Notes: generated from the sequence alone by a model not told the origin. Positions 9,180 through 18,149 are shown, counted from the first letter of the stretch. The stretch is 64,000 nucleotides of DNA from an uncultured Acidobacteriia bacterium (GCA_903828455.1 CAIKMJ010000030.1:50035-114034), one strand, 5' to 3'. Translations and numbers: made by a program.

Positions 9180-10631
9180 TTGCCGCAGCTAAACTGGAGC
9201 AGACATCCGGTGGAGCAAATCTCTCTCACTTTCGACCCCCAGCCGCCGCCACGCCGCGTCTTCACGCTGCGCGAACTGAGCGACGGAATCCGCGGCCTCC
9301 TCGAAGGCAGCTTCAGCGGCATCTGGGTCGCCGGTGAAATTTCCGGCGCAAAACTCTATCCCAGCGGACACTGCTACTTCACCCTCAAGGACGCCGACGC
9401 GCAGATCAAGTGCGTCTGCTGGAAGCCCGTCTACTGGCGCCTGAAATTCAAGCCGAAGGACGGCGTGCAGGTGCTGCTGCGCGGGCGCGTCGACATCTAC
9501 GAACAGCGCAGCGAATACCAGTTCGTCGTCGAAGCCGTTGAACCCCAGGGCGAGGGCGCGCTGCAACTGGCCTTCGAGGAACTCAAGAAAAGGCTGCTCG
9601 CCGAGGGCCTGTTCGACGCCGCGCGCAAACGCCCGCTGCCCCGTTACCCGCGCCGCATCGGAATCGTCACCTCGCCGCAGGGCGCCGTCATTCGCGATTT
9701 TGTCGATGTGATCACGCGCCGCTTCCCCGGCATCCACGTGCGCCTGTTTCCCGCGCGCGTGCAGGGCGAAGGCTCCGTCGCCGACGTCACGCGCGGCATC
9801 GAATATTTCGGCCTTGCCGAACACGGACACGATGCGCCGTGGGCGGATGTGCTGGTGGTCGCCCGCGGCGGCGGCTCGCTCGAAGACCTCTGGACGTTCA
9901 ACGAGGAGGCCGTGGCGCGCGCCATCGCGGCATCGCCCATCCCTGTCGTCTCCGCCGTGGGGCACGAGACGGACGTGACCATCGCCGACTTCGTGGCCGA
10001 TCTCCGCGCGCCCACGCCATCGGCCGCCGCCGAACTCATCGTCCCCACACAGCAGGATTTGCTGGAGCGCATCGACGCGCTGCGCCGCCAGTCCCGACGC
10101 GCCGTTCAATATCGTCTCGCGGTACTGGCGCGACGGCTGCGCGAACAGGCCACCGACCGCGCGCAGATGCTGTTGCACCGCGCCATCGCCCGCCGCATGC
10201 AGCGCCTCGACGAATTCGAAGAACGCGCCGTCGCCGCCATCCGGCGCCGGATCTCGGCCGCCGGGCGCACAAGGCGGATCCTCGAAGACAACCTGCGCTA
10301 CTTCGACCTGCGGCCGCGCCTCGCCCGCGACCGCGCCCGCCTCACCGAAGCCTCCGGCCGCGCCGCCGGAGCCATGCGGACCGCGCTCGGCCGTCGCCGC
10401 GGCAGGCTGGAGACCGCCACCGCCAAGCTCTCGCAGCTCGATCCGCGCCTCGTGCTGGCGCGCGGCTATGCCATCGTCCTGAACCAGAGCGGAACGATCG
10501 TGCGGGATCGCGCCGCCGCTCCGGTGGGCGCCACGCTCGATATTCTGCTCGCGAAGGACAGCCTGCAAGCGAAGGTCACCAAAAGCGAAGGTCACAAAAG
10601 CGAAGGCCACAAAAGCGAAAATCACAAATGA
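9180..10631 (+). CDS. xseA: Exodeoxyribonuclease VII large subunit
   Basis: 483 residues from TTG 9180, which has AAAGGA six bases upstream; a GTG at 9210 is the alternative. The N-terminal OB fold (GIWVAGEISGAKLYPSGHCYFTLKD) precedes the catalytic domain (RIGIVTSPQGAVIRDF, VLVVARGGGSLEDLW, SAVGHETDVTIADFVAD), then a coiled-coil-forming arginine-rich region, then GYAIVLNQSG. The enzyme degrades single-stranded DNA with XseB. The C-terminus ends in a low-complexity KSEGH repeat encoded by 15-bp direct repeats (10566-10625). No xseB follows; instead the stop overlaps a different small gene as ATGA. Confidence 0.95.
   Translation: MPQLNWSRHPVEQISLTFDPQPPPRRVFTLRELSDGIRGLLEGSFSGIWVAGEISGAKLYPSGHCYFTLKDADAQIKCVCWKPVYWRLKFKPKDGVQVLLRGRVDIYEQRSEYQFVVEAVEPQGEGALQLAFEELKKRLLAEGLFDAARKRPLPRYPRRIGIVTSPQGAVIRDFVDVITRRFPGIHVRLFPARVQGEGSVADVTRGIEYFGLAEHGHDAPWADVLVVARGGGSLEDLWTFNEEAVARAIAASPIPVVSAVGHETDVTIADFVADLRAPTPSAAAELIVPTQQDLLERIDALRRQSRRAVQYRLAVLARRLREQATDRAQMLLHRAIARRMQRLDEFEERAVAAIRRRISAAGRTRRILEDNLRYFDLRPRLARDRARLTEASGRAAGAMRTALGRRRGRLETATAKLSQLDPRLVLARGYAIVLNQSGTIVRDRAAAPVGATLDILLAKDSLQAKVTKSEGHKSEGHKSENHK
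10566..10625 (+). repeat. Four 15-bp direct repeats in the 3' end of xseA
   Basis: Copies of AAAAGCGAAGGTCAC occur at 10566 (first two bases CA), 10581, 10596 (one change) and 10611 (two changes). They are in frame and encode K-S-E-G-H units, so the repeat extends the protein without breaking it. It lies right at the end of the reading frame, before the ATGA overlap. Confidence 0.9.
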
Positions 10632-10963
10632 TAGCGCCACCGGAAGGAACTTATCTCGCGCCTCTGCAAAAGGGCGCGCTGCGGTTTCCGCCGCCCCTGC
10701 GGGCTTACTGCCAGATGGAAGGCTGGGATCTTTTCCGCTTCATCGTCCTCGATCACGATCACATGCGCATCGAGCCGGTCATCGGCGACGCCGCGGAAAC
10801 GTTTCACGCCAGCTTCACGCCGGACGGCCTGCTTTGGATTCCCGCCGAACTGCGCCAGTCCGTCGACCTGAGCGAACAAAGCGTCATGCTGCGCGTGCAG
10901 GATGGCGGCATCCACGTTTATATCCGCAAGGTTTTCGAAACCCTCGGCTTCCGGCCCCGCTGA
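10628..10963 (+). CDS. Small protein of unknown function, weakly AbrB/MraZ-like C-terminus
   Basis: 111 residues, start overlapping the xseA stop (ATGA). The C-terminal half reads FHASFTPDGLLWIPAEL then RQSVDLSEQSVMLRVQDGGIHVY, which resembles the beta-alpha-beta swapped-hairpin pattern of AbrB/MraZ-type DNA-binding domains (small residue-G-x-x-x-I-P-x-x-L-R). The N-terminal half is not recognised. It occupies the place where xseB often lies but does not look like XseB, which is a short helical protein. DNA binding is inference from a weak motif only. Confidence 0.7.
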   Translation: MIAPPEGTYLAPLQKGALRFPPPLRAYCQMEGWDLFRFIVLDHDHMRIEPVIGDAAETFHASFTPDGLLWIPAELRQSVDLSEQSVMLRVQDGGIHVYIRKVFETLGFRPR

Positions 10964-10981
10964 TCTGCTCGCCGCCGTCCG

Positions 10982-11320
10982 TCACGGCTCGCGCGCCAGC
11001 CCAAGCCACGAAATCATGTCGCGCAGCGCAGCCCACCCGCGCAGCCGCGCGGCGTCGGAACCCTCGGCCTCGGCGCGCTCCACATGCTCCCGCATCTGGC
11101 GGAACACCACCGGCTGCATCGCCAGCAGCGCTTCCGAACCCGACGCCGCGTACTTCACAAGCACATAGCGAACGAGGCAGCCGACGGGGATCCCTGTGCC
11201 GCGGCTCAGATTTTCCAGCGTCGGCATCGGGTCGGCGGCGCTGTAGCACGCCACCTCGGCTTTGAAGTTGGCGTGCGGGTCATCGGCCGCCCAGGAATCG
11301 TGATAAGGTTGGAGCTTCAC
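10982..11320 (-). CDS. Conserved hypothetical protein (DUF6027-like)
   Basis: 112 residues, no signal peptide or membrane helix. The sequence DDPHANFKAEVACYSAADPMPTLENLS, then RGTGIPVGCLVRYVLVKYAASGSEALLA, reads like the DUF6027 family as I remember it; it looks like a small helical protein with a GIPVGCLVRYVLVKY core. Function unknown. It converges with the preceding gene, 18 bp apart, and diverges from the SGNH hydrolase. Confidence 0.72.
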   Translation of the reverse strand: MKLQPYHDSWAADDPHANFKAEVACYSAADPMPTLENLSRGTGIPVGCLVRYVLVKYAASGSEALLAMQPVVFRQMREHVERAEAEGSDAARLRGWAALRDMISWLGLAREP

Positions 11321-11422
11321 AGTTCCGAAGTTATCAGTTTTGAACCCAGCGGCAGCCTGTTTTCCACCCGGCTCCGGTCACCCGGACGCCTTTCCTGCAG
11401 CCGCGGTGAAGGAGCCATTCGC

Positions 11423-12670
11423 ATGATCAATCGCCTTCCGCACACACTGGCACTCGCGGTGCTGGCCGCCTCGGCCGCTCTCGCGCAGGATCACTGGGTC
11501 GCCACCTGGGCCGCCACGCAGCAGCAACCCGCCAATGCCGCAGCCAATGCCGCAGCCAATGCCGGAGCCAACGCCGGAGCCAATGCCGGCGGACGCGGTC
11601 CGGCGGCTCCAACCGGTTTCAAAAATCAGACCGTGCGCATGATCGTTCACACCTCCGCGCTGACCGGGCCGAAACTGCGGCTCCGGCTCTCCAACGAATA
11701 CGGCACCGCGCCGCTCTCCATCGGTGCGGTGCACGTGGCAAAGCGAGCCCGCGAATCGGAAATCGCCGCGGGAACCGATCGCGCCGTCACCTTCGGCGGC
11801 AAAGCTACATTTTCGATCCCGGCCGGCAAGTCGATCCTGAGCGATGACGTCGACATGCCCCTGCAGACGCCCGCCGACCTGGCCGTCAGTATCTATGTAA
11901 CCGGCGACAGCGGACCCCTGACCCGCCACGGACTCTCCCTTCGCTCCACTTACATTTCGAAGGAAGGCGACTTCACCGCCAGCCCCTCGATCGCCGATGC
12001 CACCGTTGTCCAGTCGTGGTACTGGCTCTCGGAGGTCGACGTCTTCGGCCCGGCGAATGCCGAAACTCTCGTAGCGCTCGGCGATTCGGTCACCGACGGC
12101 GCGCGCTCCACCCCGGAGACCGACCACACCTGGCCCGCCATTCTCACCCAGCGCCTCGCCTCCAACCGAGTCACCGCCCATGTCGGAGTCGTCAACGAAG
12201 GACTCGCAGGCAACCGACTGCTGACCGATGGCGCCGGAACCAGCGCCCTCGGCCGCTTCGACCGCGACGTTCTGAACATCGCCGGCGTCACCTGGGTCGC
12301 CCTCCTCCTCGGCATCAACGACATCGCGCACGACGCCAAAGCGGACGACCTGATCGCCGGCCTCCGGCAACTGGCCGCCCAGGCGCACTCGCACAGCCTG
12401 CGCGTCGTCGGCTGCACGCTGCCCGCTTTCGGCAACGCCGCCAATCCCGTGCCCTTTACCGAAGCCCGCGACGCCGTCCGCCAAACCGTCAACCAGTGGA
12501 TTCGCACCAGCCGCGATTTCGATTCCGTCGCCGACTTCGACGAAGTCACCCGCGACGGCGCCGATGCCAAGAAACTCCGCGCCGAATACGACAGCGGCGA
12601 TCACATCCATCCCAACGATGCCGGCTACCGCGCCATGGCCGAATCCTTCGATCTCCGCCAGTTCCGTTAA
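11423..12670 (+). CDS. Secreted SGNH/GDSL hydrolase
   Basis: 415 residues from ATG 11423, with GGAG about nine bases upstream and a signal peptide (LPHTLALAVLAASAALAQ). After it lies an Ala/Asn/Gly-rich spacer encoded by 12-bp repeats. An N-terminal beta domain precedes the catalytic domain: block I VALGDSVTDG with the nucleophile serine near residue 220, block II glycine in NEGLAGNRLL, block III LLLGINDIAH, and block V DHIHPNDAGY carrying the Asp and His. The family hydrolyses esters of lipids or polysaccharides; export suggests an external substrate such as acetylated plant polymers. It looks monocistronic. Confidence 0.93.
   Translation: MINRLPHTLALAVLAASAALAQDHWVATWAATQQQPANAAANAAANAGANAGANAGGRGPAAPTGFKNQTVRMIVHTSALTGPKLRLRLSNEYGTAPLSIGAVHVAKRARESEIAAGTDRAVTFGGKATFSIPAGKSILSDDVDMPLQTPADLAVSIYVTGDSGPLTRHGLSLRSTYISKEGDFTASPSIADATVVQSWYWLSEVDVFGPANAETLVALGDSVTDGARSTPETDHTWPAILTQRLASNRVTAHVGVVNEGLAGNRLLTDGAGTSALGRFDRDVLNIAGVTWVALLLGINDIAHDAKADDLIAGLRQLAAQAHSHSLRVVGCTLPAFGNAANPVPFTEARDAVRQTVNQWIRTSRDFDSVADFDEVTRDGADAKKLRAEYDSGDHIHPNDAGYRAMAESFDLRQFR
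11531..11590 (+). repeat. Five in-frame 12-bp repeats in the SGNH hydrolase gene
   Basis: GCCAATGCCGCA and close variants follow one another at 11531, 11543, 11555, 11567 and 11579. They encode an A-N-A-A/G linker between the signal peptide and the mature domain, so copy number could vary without frame loss. Confidence 0.9.
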
Positions 12671-12690
12671 ACCTTCCGCCCGCGCACGGC

Positions 12691-12699
12691 TGATATACT
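12691..12699 (+). promoter_or_regulatory. Candidate extended -10 promoter upstream of panB
   Basis: TGATATACT matches an extended -10 element (TG, one base, TATACT). No good -35 is seen at the right distance. Transcription starting a few bases downstream would give a leader of about 175 bases that contains the hairpins at 12703-12819 before the panB start. Confidence 0.45.
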
Positions 12700-12702
12700 C
12701 TC

Positions 12703-12819
12703 CTCAGCGCTGACGAATACGCAGCGACTACCGAACACTGCCGCCGTTTCGCCGCAACGCAAACGGTTGCATGTAAGTCCGGGACCCGATCTGACGACGG
12801 GTACCAAGGCGATGCTGAG
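12703..12819 (+). ncRNA. Structured leader or small RNA upstream of panB (class unknown)
   Basis: CTCAGC (12703-12708) can pair with GCTGAG (12814-12819) and close a 117-base domain. Inside it CCGTTT (12744) pairs with AAACGG (12761), and ACCCG (12784) pairs with CGGGT (12798). GCAAC (12754) can instead pair with GTTGC (12766), which excludes the first inner hairpin and so offers a switchable structure. About 60 bases separate it from panB. Position suggests control of pantothenate synthesis; a 6S-like RNA is another possibility. I could not match it to a known riboswitch class, including the pan motif. Confidence 0.4.
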
Positions 12820-12883
12820 CAAATACTTCTCTACTTCCGAGTCGTGCCGTTGCCCGGTCGCCCTTCTGATGGCGAGGTGAGCA

Positions 12884-13672
12884 ATGAGCAGCAAAGAATT
12901 CCTTCAGGCGAAAGCGGACGGGCGCAAACTGTCCATGGTCACGTGCTACGACTACACGTTCGCGCGCGTGCTGGCCAAAAGCCCCATCGATGGCATCCTC
13001 ATCGGCGACAGCGCGGCCATGGTGGTCCACGGCTTTCCCTCCACCCTCTCGATGACCGTCGAGCTCACGCGCATCCACACCGAAGCCGTCGCGCGCGGCG
13101 CGGGCGGCAAATTCATCGTCGCCGACATGCCGTTCCTGTCGTATCGCAAGGGACTCGGCCCCGCGCTCGATGCGGCCCAGACGCTCATGGCGGCCGGCGC
13201 CGGCGCGCTGAAGATCGAAGGCGTCGAAGGCCATGAGGATGTGATCCGCCAGCTGACCGGCAGCGGCATCCCCGTGATGGGTCATCTCGGGCTGCAGCCG
13301 CAGTCGGTCAATGCTTACGGCGGCTACAAGGTGCAAGGGCGCTGCGGCGATGCGGCCAGGGCCATCGTCACCCAGGCCAGAGCGCTCGAAGACCTCGGCG
13401 CGTTTTCGATCGTGCTGGAATGCATTCCCTCGCCGCTCGCCGAAGAAATTACCGCCGCCGTGCGCATTCCCACCATCGGCATCGGCGCCGGCGCCGGCTG
13501 CGACGGGCAGATTCTCGTCCTGCATGACATGCTGGGATTGAACGTTGACTTCCAGCCGAAATTCGTGCGCCAATTTATCAATGGAGCGGACTGCGTGAAA
13601 GATGCAATCGGACGGTACGACAAAGCGGTGAAGGCCGGCACATTCCCGGCGCAGACGGAGAGCTTCGCGTGA
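12884..13672 (+). CDS. panB: 3-methyl-2-oxobutanoate hydroxymethyltransferase
   Basis: 262 residues. Makes ketopantoate from 2-oxoisovalerate and methylenetetrahydrofolate, the first step of pantothenate synthesis. Family segments: SMVTCYDYTFARVL, IDGILIGDSAAMVVHG with the metal-binding Asp, FIVADMPFLSY, GALKIEGVEG, IPVMGHLGLQPQSVNAYGGYK, VLECIPSPLAEEIT with the catalytic Glu, and TIGIGAGAGCDGQILVLHD. AGGTGAG lies just before the ATG. First gene of the panB-panC-coaX set; its stop overlaps the panC GTG by four bases. Confidence 0.97.
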   Translation: MSSKEFLQAKADGRKLSMVTCYDYTFARVLAKSPIDGILIGDSAAMVVHGFPSTLSMTVELTRIHTEAVARGAGGKFIVADMPFLSYRKGLGPALDAAQTLMAAGAGALKIEGVEGHEDVIRQLTGSGIPVMGHLGLQPQSVNAYGGYKVQGRCGDAARAIVTQARALEDLGAFSIVLECIPSPLAEEITAAVRIPTIGIGAGAGCDGQILVLHDMLGLNVDFQPKFVRQFINGADCVKDAIGRYDKAVKAGTFPAQTESFA

Positions 13673-14436
13673 CCCGCGCCTGGCGCAGTACCGAGTCCTG
13701 GAGAGAACGGCGCGGCGAACTGAACGGCAAGCGGATCGGCTTCGTCCCCACCATGGGCGCGCTGCATCGCGGCCACGAATCCCTCGTCGAACGCTGCCGC
13801 CGCGAAAACGACGTCGTCGTGGTCAGCATCTTCGTCAACCCCACTCAGTTCAACGACCCGAAGGATCTGGAGCGCTACCCCCGCACTCTCGAAGCCGACC
13901 TCGCCCTGCTCGAAAAGGCCGGCGCCGATGAAGTCCTCGTCCCGCACCGCGCCGAAATGTATCCGCACGGCTACCGCTTCCGCATCGACGTCGAAGACTC
14001 CGTTCAGGTGATGGAAGGCCTCCACCGCCCCGGCTACTTTCAGGGCATGACCACCGTCGTCATGAAGCTTCTGAATATGGTGCGGGCAGACCGCGCCTAC
14101 TTCGGCGAAAAGGATTTCCAGCAGCTTCGCGTCGTCACCGACATGGTGCAGGAGTTCTTCATCCCCACCGAAATCGTCCCCTGCGAAACCGTGCGCGATG
14201 AATCCGGTCTCGCCGAAAGTTCCCGCAACCAGCTGCTTTCGCCCGAAGCCCGCGCCAACGCCGCCGTGCTTTACCGCGCTCTCACCGGCGCCGCCTCCAC
14301 CGGCGAGGCCAAAGCGCAGATCGAAGCCGCCGGCCTCCGCGTCGAGTATCTCGAAGAGCACTGGGGCCGCCGCTTTGTCGCAGCCTATGCCGACAGCGTG
14401 CGCCTGATCGACAACGTTCCCCTCGCTTCCGAATAA
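13669..14436 (+). CDS. panC: Pantothenate synthetase
   Basis: 255 residues from GTG 13669, overlapping the panB stop (GTGA). Joins pantoate and beta-alanine with ATP. The ATP-site HIGH-type motif is in GFVPTMGALHRGHESLV, and FVNPTQFNDPKDLERYPR, FFQGMTTVV-type (YFQGMTTVVMKL) and YFGEKDFQQL match the family. ESSRNQLLSP carries the KMSKS-like serine-arginine stretch. The protein is slightly shorter than common panC products (about 280), with a shortened C-terminal domain. Confidence 0.96.
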   Translation: MTRAWRSTESWRERRGELNGKRIGFVPTMGALHRGHESLVERCRRENDVVVVSIFVNPTQFNDPKDLERYPRTLEADLALLEKAGADEVLVPHRAEMYPHGYRFRIDVEDSVQVMEGLHRPGYFQGMTTVVMKLLNMVRADRAYFGEKDFQQLRVVTDMVQEFFIPTEIVPCETVRDESGLAESSRNQLLSPEARANAAVLYRALTGAASTGEAKAQIEAAGLRVEYLEEHWGRRFVAAYADSVRLIDNVPLASE

Positions 14437-14450
14437 TTCCGGCGCTCCGT

Positions 14451-15245
14451 ATGCTGCTCACTCTCGACGTCGGCAACAGTCAGGTCTTCGGCGGCGTCTA
14501 TGACGGCGACGAACTGAAGACCACCTTCCGGCGAACAAGCAGCATCCGCGCCTCATCCGACGAATTCGGCATCTTCTTCCGCACCACCCTGCGTGAAAAC
14601 GGCCTCGAGCCCGAGAGCATCTCGATGGCCGCCATCTGCTCGGTGGTGCCCGATGCCGTCCACTCCCTGCGCAACTGCTTCCGTAAGTATTTCCGCTTCG
14701 AACCGTTCGTGCTGCAGCCCGGCGTGAAAACGGGACTCCGGATCCGCTATCGCAATCCGCTCGAAGTCGGTGCGGACAAAATCGCCAACGCCGTCGGCGC
14801 GCTCCACAGCTTCCCGGCCCGCAATCTGCTGATCGTCGACTTCGGCACCGCCACAACCCTCTGCGCCGTCACCAAAGACAAGGACTACCTCGGCGGCATC
14901 ATCACCTGCGGCATCGGCACCTCCATGTCCGTGCTCGAATCGAAAACCGCGCGCCTCCCTGCGGTCGAAATCGTGCGGCCGGACGAAATCCTCGGGCGCT
15001 CCACCGTCGAAAGCATCCAGTCCGGCCTCTACCACGGCACCCTGGCAACGGTGCGCGCCCTTGCCGCCGCCGTTACGAAGGAACACTTCGGCAAGGACAA
15101 GCCCCTGCTCATCGGCACCGGCGGCTTCGGCAGCCTCTTCCAGGGCGAAAAGCTGTTCGACGCTTTTGTGCCGGAACTGCCGCTGATCGGCCTCCGCCGC
15201 GCCGTCGAAATTTCGCAGAAGCAGACGGCGCCGGGCAGCGTTTGA
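14451..15245 (+). CDS. coaX: Type III pantothenate kinase
   Basis: 264 residues. Phosphorylates pantothenate, the first committed step to coenzyme A. Typical type III motifs: LLTLDVGNSQVFGGVYDG (phosphate loop), GADKIANAVGA, LLIVDFGTATTLCAV with the catalytic Asp, and GGIITCGIGTSM. It lies 14 bp after panC, so the operon runs from valine-derived ketoacid to CoA precursor. Confidence 0.96.
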   Translation: MLLTLDVGNSQVFGGVYDGDELKTTFRRTSSIRASSDEFGIFFRTTLRENGLEPESISMAAICSVVPDAVHSLRNCFRKYFRFEPFVLQPGVKTGLRIRYRNPLEVGADKIANAVGALHSFPARNLLIVDFGTATTLCAVTKDKDYLGGIITCGIGTSMSVLESKTARLPAVEIVRPDEILGRSTVESIQSGLYHGTLATVRALAAAVTKEHFGKDKPLLIGTGGFGSLFQGEKLFDAFVPELPLIGLRRAVEISQKQTAPGSV

Positions 15246-15259
15246 CAGAATAGTAGCTC

Positions 15260-16702
15260 ATGGCCGAATCACCGATTACGCCTCGCGGCGCTGACTTTGC
15301 ACAGTGGTATCAGGACGTTGTCCTTCAGGGAGACATGGCCGAGCCGGCCGAGATCGTCAAGGGCTGCATGGTGATCAAGCCCAATGGATACGCGGTCTGG
15401 GAAGTTCTGCAGCGCGAACTCGACGGCCGCTTCAAAGCCACCGGTCACCAGAACGCCTACTTCCCCCTGCTGATCCCGCAAAGCTTCCTGCAGAAGGAAG
15501 CCGAGCACGTCGAAGGCTTTTCTCCCGAACTGGCCGTCGTTACCGTCGCCGGCGGCAAGGAACTGGAAGAGCCGTACGTCATCCGCCCCACGTCGGAAAC
15601 CATCATCGGGCACTTCTTTGCAAAGTGGATTCAGAGCTGGCGCGATCTGCCCATGCTCATGAACCAGTGGGCCAACGTCATCCGCTGGGAACTCCGCACC
15701 CGCATGTTCCTGCGCACCACCGAATTCCTCTGGCAGGAAGGCCACACCGCCCACTCCACCCATGAAGAGGCCATGGAAGAGGTGCTGCGCATGCTGGACG
15801 TTTACGCCGACGTGGCCGAAAACATCATGGCCATGCCGGTAATCCGCGGCCAGAAAACGCGCGCCGAAAAATTCGCCGGCGCCGTGAAGACTTACTCCAT
15901 CGAAGCCATGATGCAGAACGGCCTCGCGCTCCAGGCCGGCACCAGCCACGACCTCGGCCAGAACTTCGGCAAAGCCTTCGACGTTAAGTTCCAGAACAAA
16001 GAAGGTCAGCTCGATTACGTCTGGCAAACCAGCTGGGGCGTCAGCACCCGCCTCATCGGCGGCCTCATCATGACGCACTCCGATGACAAAGGCCTCGTGC
16101 TGCCGCCCAAACTGGCGCCCTTGAAGAGCGTCCTCGTGCCCATCTACCGCAAGGAGGAAGAGCGCGCCGCCGTTCTCGAAGCGGCCCACCGCATCGCGAA
16201 GGAAACCGGCTCGAAGGTCGACGAGCGCGAAGGCCATTCGCCGGGCGCGAAGTTCTTCCACTGGGAGCGCCGCGGCGTGCCCGTCGTGCTCGAACTGGGG
16301 CCGCGCGATCTCGCCTCGGGCAAGATCGTCGTCAAACGCCGCGACACGGGAGCCAAGGAACCGGTATCGCAGGACGGCATCGCCGCCACCCTGGACGCCA
16401 CGCTCGAAGCCATCCAGACGAATCTGTTCGCATCGGCGCGGGAACGGCTCAAGGCCAACACCGTGTGGGCCGCCTCGATCGGCGAAGTGGAAGAAATTCT
16501 CAAGGACGCCAGCGCCGAAAAGGGCGGCGGGAAGTTCGTCATGGCGCACATCAAGGACGATCCGGAATGCGACGCCCGCATCAAACAGTTCAAGGCCACC
16601 ATCCGCAACATGCCTCTCGTCGATGAGTGCGACGGCCCCGGCAAGTGCATCGTGACCGGCGAAACCGTGCCGCAGCGGGCGCTCATCGCCAAGGCTTACT
16701 AG
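15260..16702 (+). CDS. proS: Prolyl-tRNA synthetase, archaeal/eukaryote-like short type
   Basis: 480 residues. Class II motifs are seen: motif 2 region [23 protein letters not shown] and motif 3 region with [16 protein letters not shown]...[17 protein letters not shown]. The long bacterial INS editing insertion is absent. A C-terminal zinc-type domain has cysteines in [11 protein letters not shown] and [15 protein letters not shown], as in archaeal-type ProRS. This form is scattered among bacteria, probably by old transfer. It lies 14 bp after coaX and may be co-transcribed. Confidence 0.95.
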   Translation: MAESPITPRGADFAQWYQDVVLQGDMAEPAEIVKGCMVIKPNGYAVWEVLQRELDGRFKATGHQNAYFPLLIPQSFLQKEAEHVEGFSPELAVVTVAGGKELEEPYVIRPTSETIIGHFFAKWIQSWRDLPMLMNQWANVIRWELRTRMFLRTTEFLWQEGHTAHSTHEEAMEEVLRMLDVYADVAENIMAMPVIRGQKTRAEKFAGAVKTYSIEAMMQNGLALQAGTSHDLGQNFGKAFDVKFQNKEGQLDYVWQTSWGVSTRLIGGLIMTHSDDKGLVLPPKLAPLKSVLVPIYRKEEERAAVLEAAHRIAKETGSKVDEREGHSPGAKFFHWERRGVPVVLELGPRDLASGKIVVKRRDTGAKEPVSQDGIAATLDATLEAIQTNLFASARERLKANTVWAASIGEVEEILKDASAEKGGGKFVMAHIKDDPECDARIKQFKATIRNMPLVDECDGPGKCIVTGETVPQRALIAKAY

Positions 16703-16790
16703 CCGGATTTACGGCCGCCGCGGTGTTGGAACGCGCCGCGGCGCCGACCCGTCTTCAGCGAATACGGTTACTACTTTGATTGTGCAGCCC

Positions 16791-18149
16791 ATGAAAAACA
16801 TTTCCTTCACCGCGGTTTTCGCCGCTTTCGTCCTGGCCGGCGCCGCCTGCGCCCAGACCAGTACCGTGGATCCAACCGTCCGCTTCAACACCACCGAAGG
16901 CGTGATCGACGTCATCCTCACCCCCGAAGCGGCGCCCAATACGGTGGCCAACTTTCTGAACTACGTAAAGGCCGGCGCTTACGTCAACACCATGATTCAC
17001 CGCTCCGTGCCGAACTTCGTCATTCAGGGCGGCGGCTATCAGCTCCAGAACGGCTCCCCCGTCACCACCCCGACCAGCGCGCCCATCAACAACGAAGTCA
17101 ACGTCACCAACCAGCGCGGCACCCTCGCCATGGCCATGACCAGCTCCCCCAACAGCGCCACCGACCAGTGGTTCTTCAACCTGATCAACAACGGCCCCAC
17201 GCTCGATCCCGCCTCCAACAGCGGCGGCTTCACCGTCTTCGGCAGAGTCGCCAACGCCACCGGCCTCGCCGTGATGGACAAAATCGCCGCGCTCCCCACC
17301 GCCGATCTCACCTCCGTCTACGCCTCGCTGCCCTTCAGCCAGGTCCCGCTGCAGAACTACGCCCACGGCGCTGCCGTCACCACGGATAATTTCGTTCTCG
17401 TCACCTCCATCGTGCAGCTTCCTTTCGTCAAGCCCACCGGCATCACGGATGCCGCCAGCTTCGCCTCTTCGCTCACCAGCGGCATCGCGCCCGGCGAACT
17501 GCTCACCGTCTTCGGCGCGGCCATCGGCCCCGCCACGCTCACCACTCTGGCGCTCGATGCCACCGGCGTCACGCAGACCTCTCTCGGCGGCACCCGCGTC
17601 CTGTTCAACGGCTTCCCCGCACCGCTCATCTACACCTCTTCGGGTCAGCTCAGCGTCGTCGCGCCGCAGTCCATCGCCGGTCTGAAAACCGTGCAGGTGG
17701 TCGTCGAATACCAGAACGTGCAGACCGCCGGGATGCAGTTCCCCGTCGCCACGGCGAATCCGGCGCTGTTCACCCTCAATGCGTCGGGCTCGGGCGATGC
17801 GGCCATCATCCAGCAGAACGGCTCCATCGTCAGCACCGCCAGTCCCGCAAAGCCCGGCGACGTCCTTACTCTCTACGGCGAAGGTTACGGCACCGCAACG
17901 CCCGCCACCGCCGCCGCCGACGGCGCGATCGTCGGCTCCACCCTGCCCGTCCCCACCAACCCGGTCACACTCCTGCTCGACGGCCAGCCCGTGAGCACTC
18001 TCTATGCCGGCGGCGCTCCGGCGCTCATCAACGGCGTCCTCCAGGTGAACTTCACCGTCCCGCCCGGCACGCTGCCCGGCAGCCACCGGATTCAGATTCA
18101 GGTCGCCGGACAAACCAGCCCCGCCGGCGTGAACCTGCAGACCAAATAG
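16791..18149 (+). CDS. Secreted cyclophilin-type peptidyl-prolyl isomerase fused to Ig-like C-terminal domain
   Basis: 452 residues from ATG 16791 (signal peptide KNISFTAVFAAFVLAGAACAQ). Residues about 25-205 are a cyclophilin: FLNYVKAGAYVNTMIHRSVPNFVIQGGGY has the catalytic Arg and Phe, and TNQRGTLAMAMT and DQWFFNL follow. The remaining about 220 residues (GITDAASF..IAPGELLTVFG ... NPALFTL..SG.GDAAIIQQNGS ... PGDVLTLYGEGYG) are the repeated 'Solibacter uncharacterized C-terminal domain' architecture, often found at the ends of secreted acidobacterial proteins. The fusion suggests extracytoplasmic folding activity attached to a matrix or surface domain; that is inference. Confidence 0.9.
   Translation: MKNISFTAVFAAFVLAGAACAQTSTVDPTVRFNTTEGVIDVILTPEAAPNTVANFLNYVKAGAYVNTMIHRSVPNFVIQGGGYQLQNGSPVTTPTSAPINNEVNVTNQRGTLAMAMTSSPNSATDQWFFNLINNGPTLDPASNSGGFTVFGRVANATGLAVMDKIAALPTADLTSVYASLPFSQVPLQNYAHGAAVTTDNFVLVTSIVQLPFVKPTGITDAASFASSLTSGIAPGELLTVFGAAIGPATLTTLALDATGVTQTSLGGTRVLFNGFPAPLIYTSSGQLSVVAPQSIAGLKTVQVVVEYQNVQTAGMQFPVATANPALFTLNASGSGDAAIIQQNGSIVSTASPAKPGDVLTLYGEGYGTATPATAAADGAIVGSTLPVPTNPVTLLLDGQPVSTLYAGGAPALINGVLQVNFTVPPGTLPGSHRIQIQVAGQTSPAGVNLQTK

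Noticed and set aside
12703..12819. Assignment of the panB leader to a known riboswitch class or to 6S RNA
   Set aside because: I could not find the conserved core bases of any class; it is kept only as a structured leader of unknown class.
16716..16743. CGCCGCGG/CCGCGGCG inverted repeat after proS
   Set aside because: Large loop and no T-tract; not enough to call a terminator.
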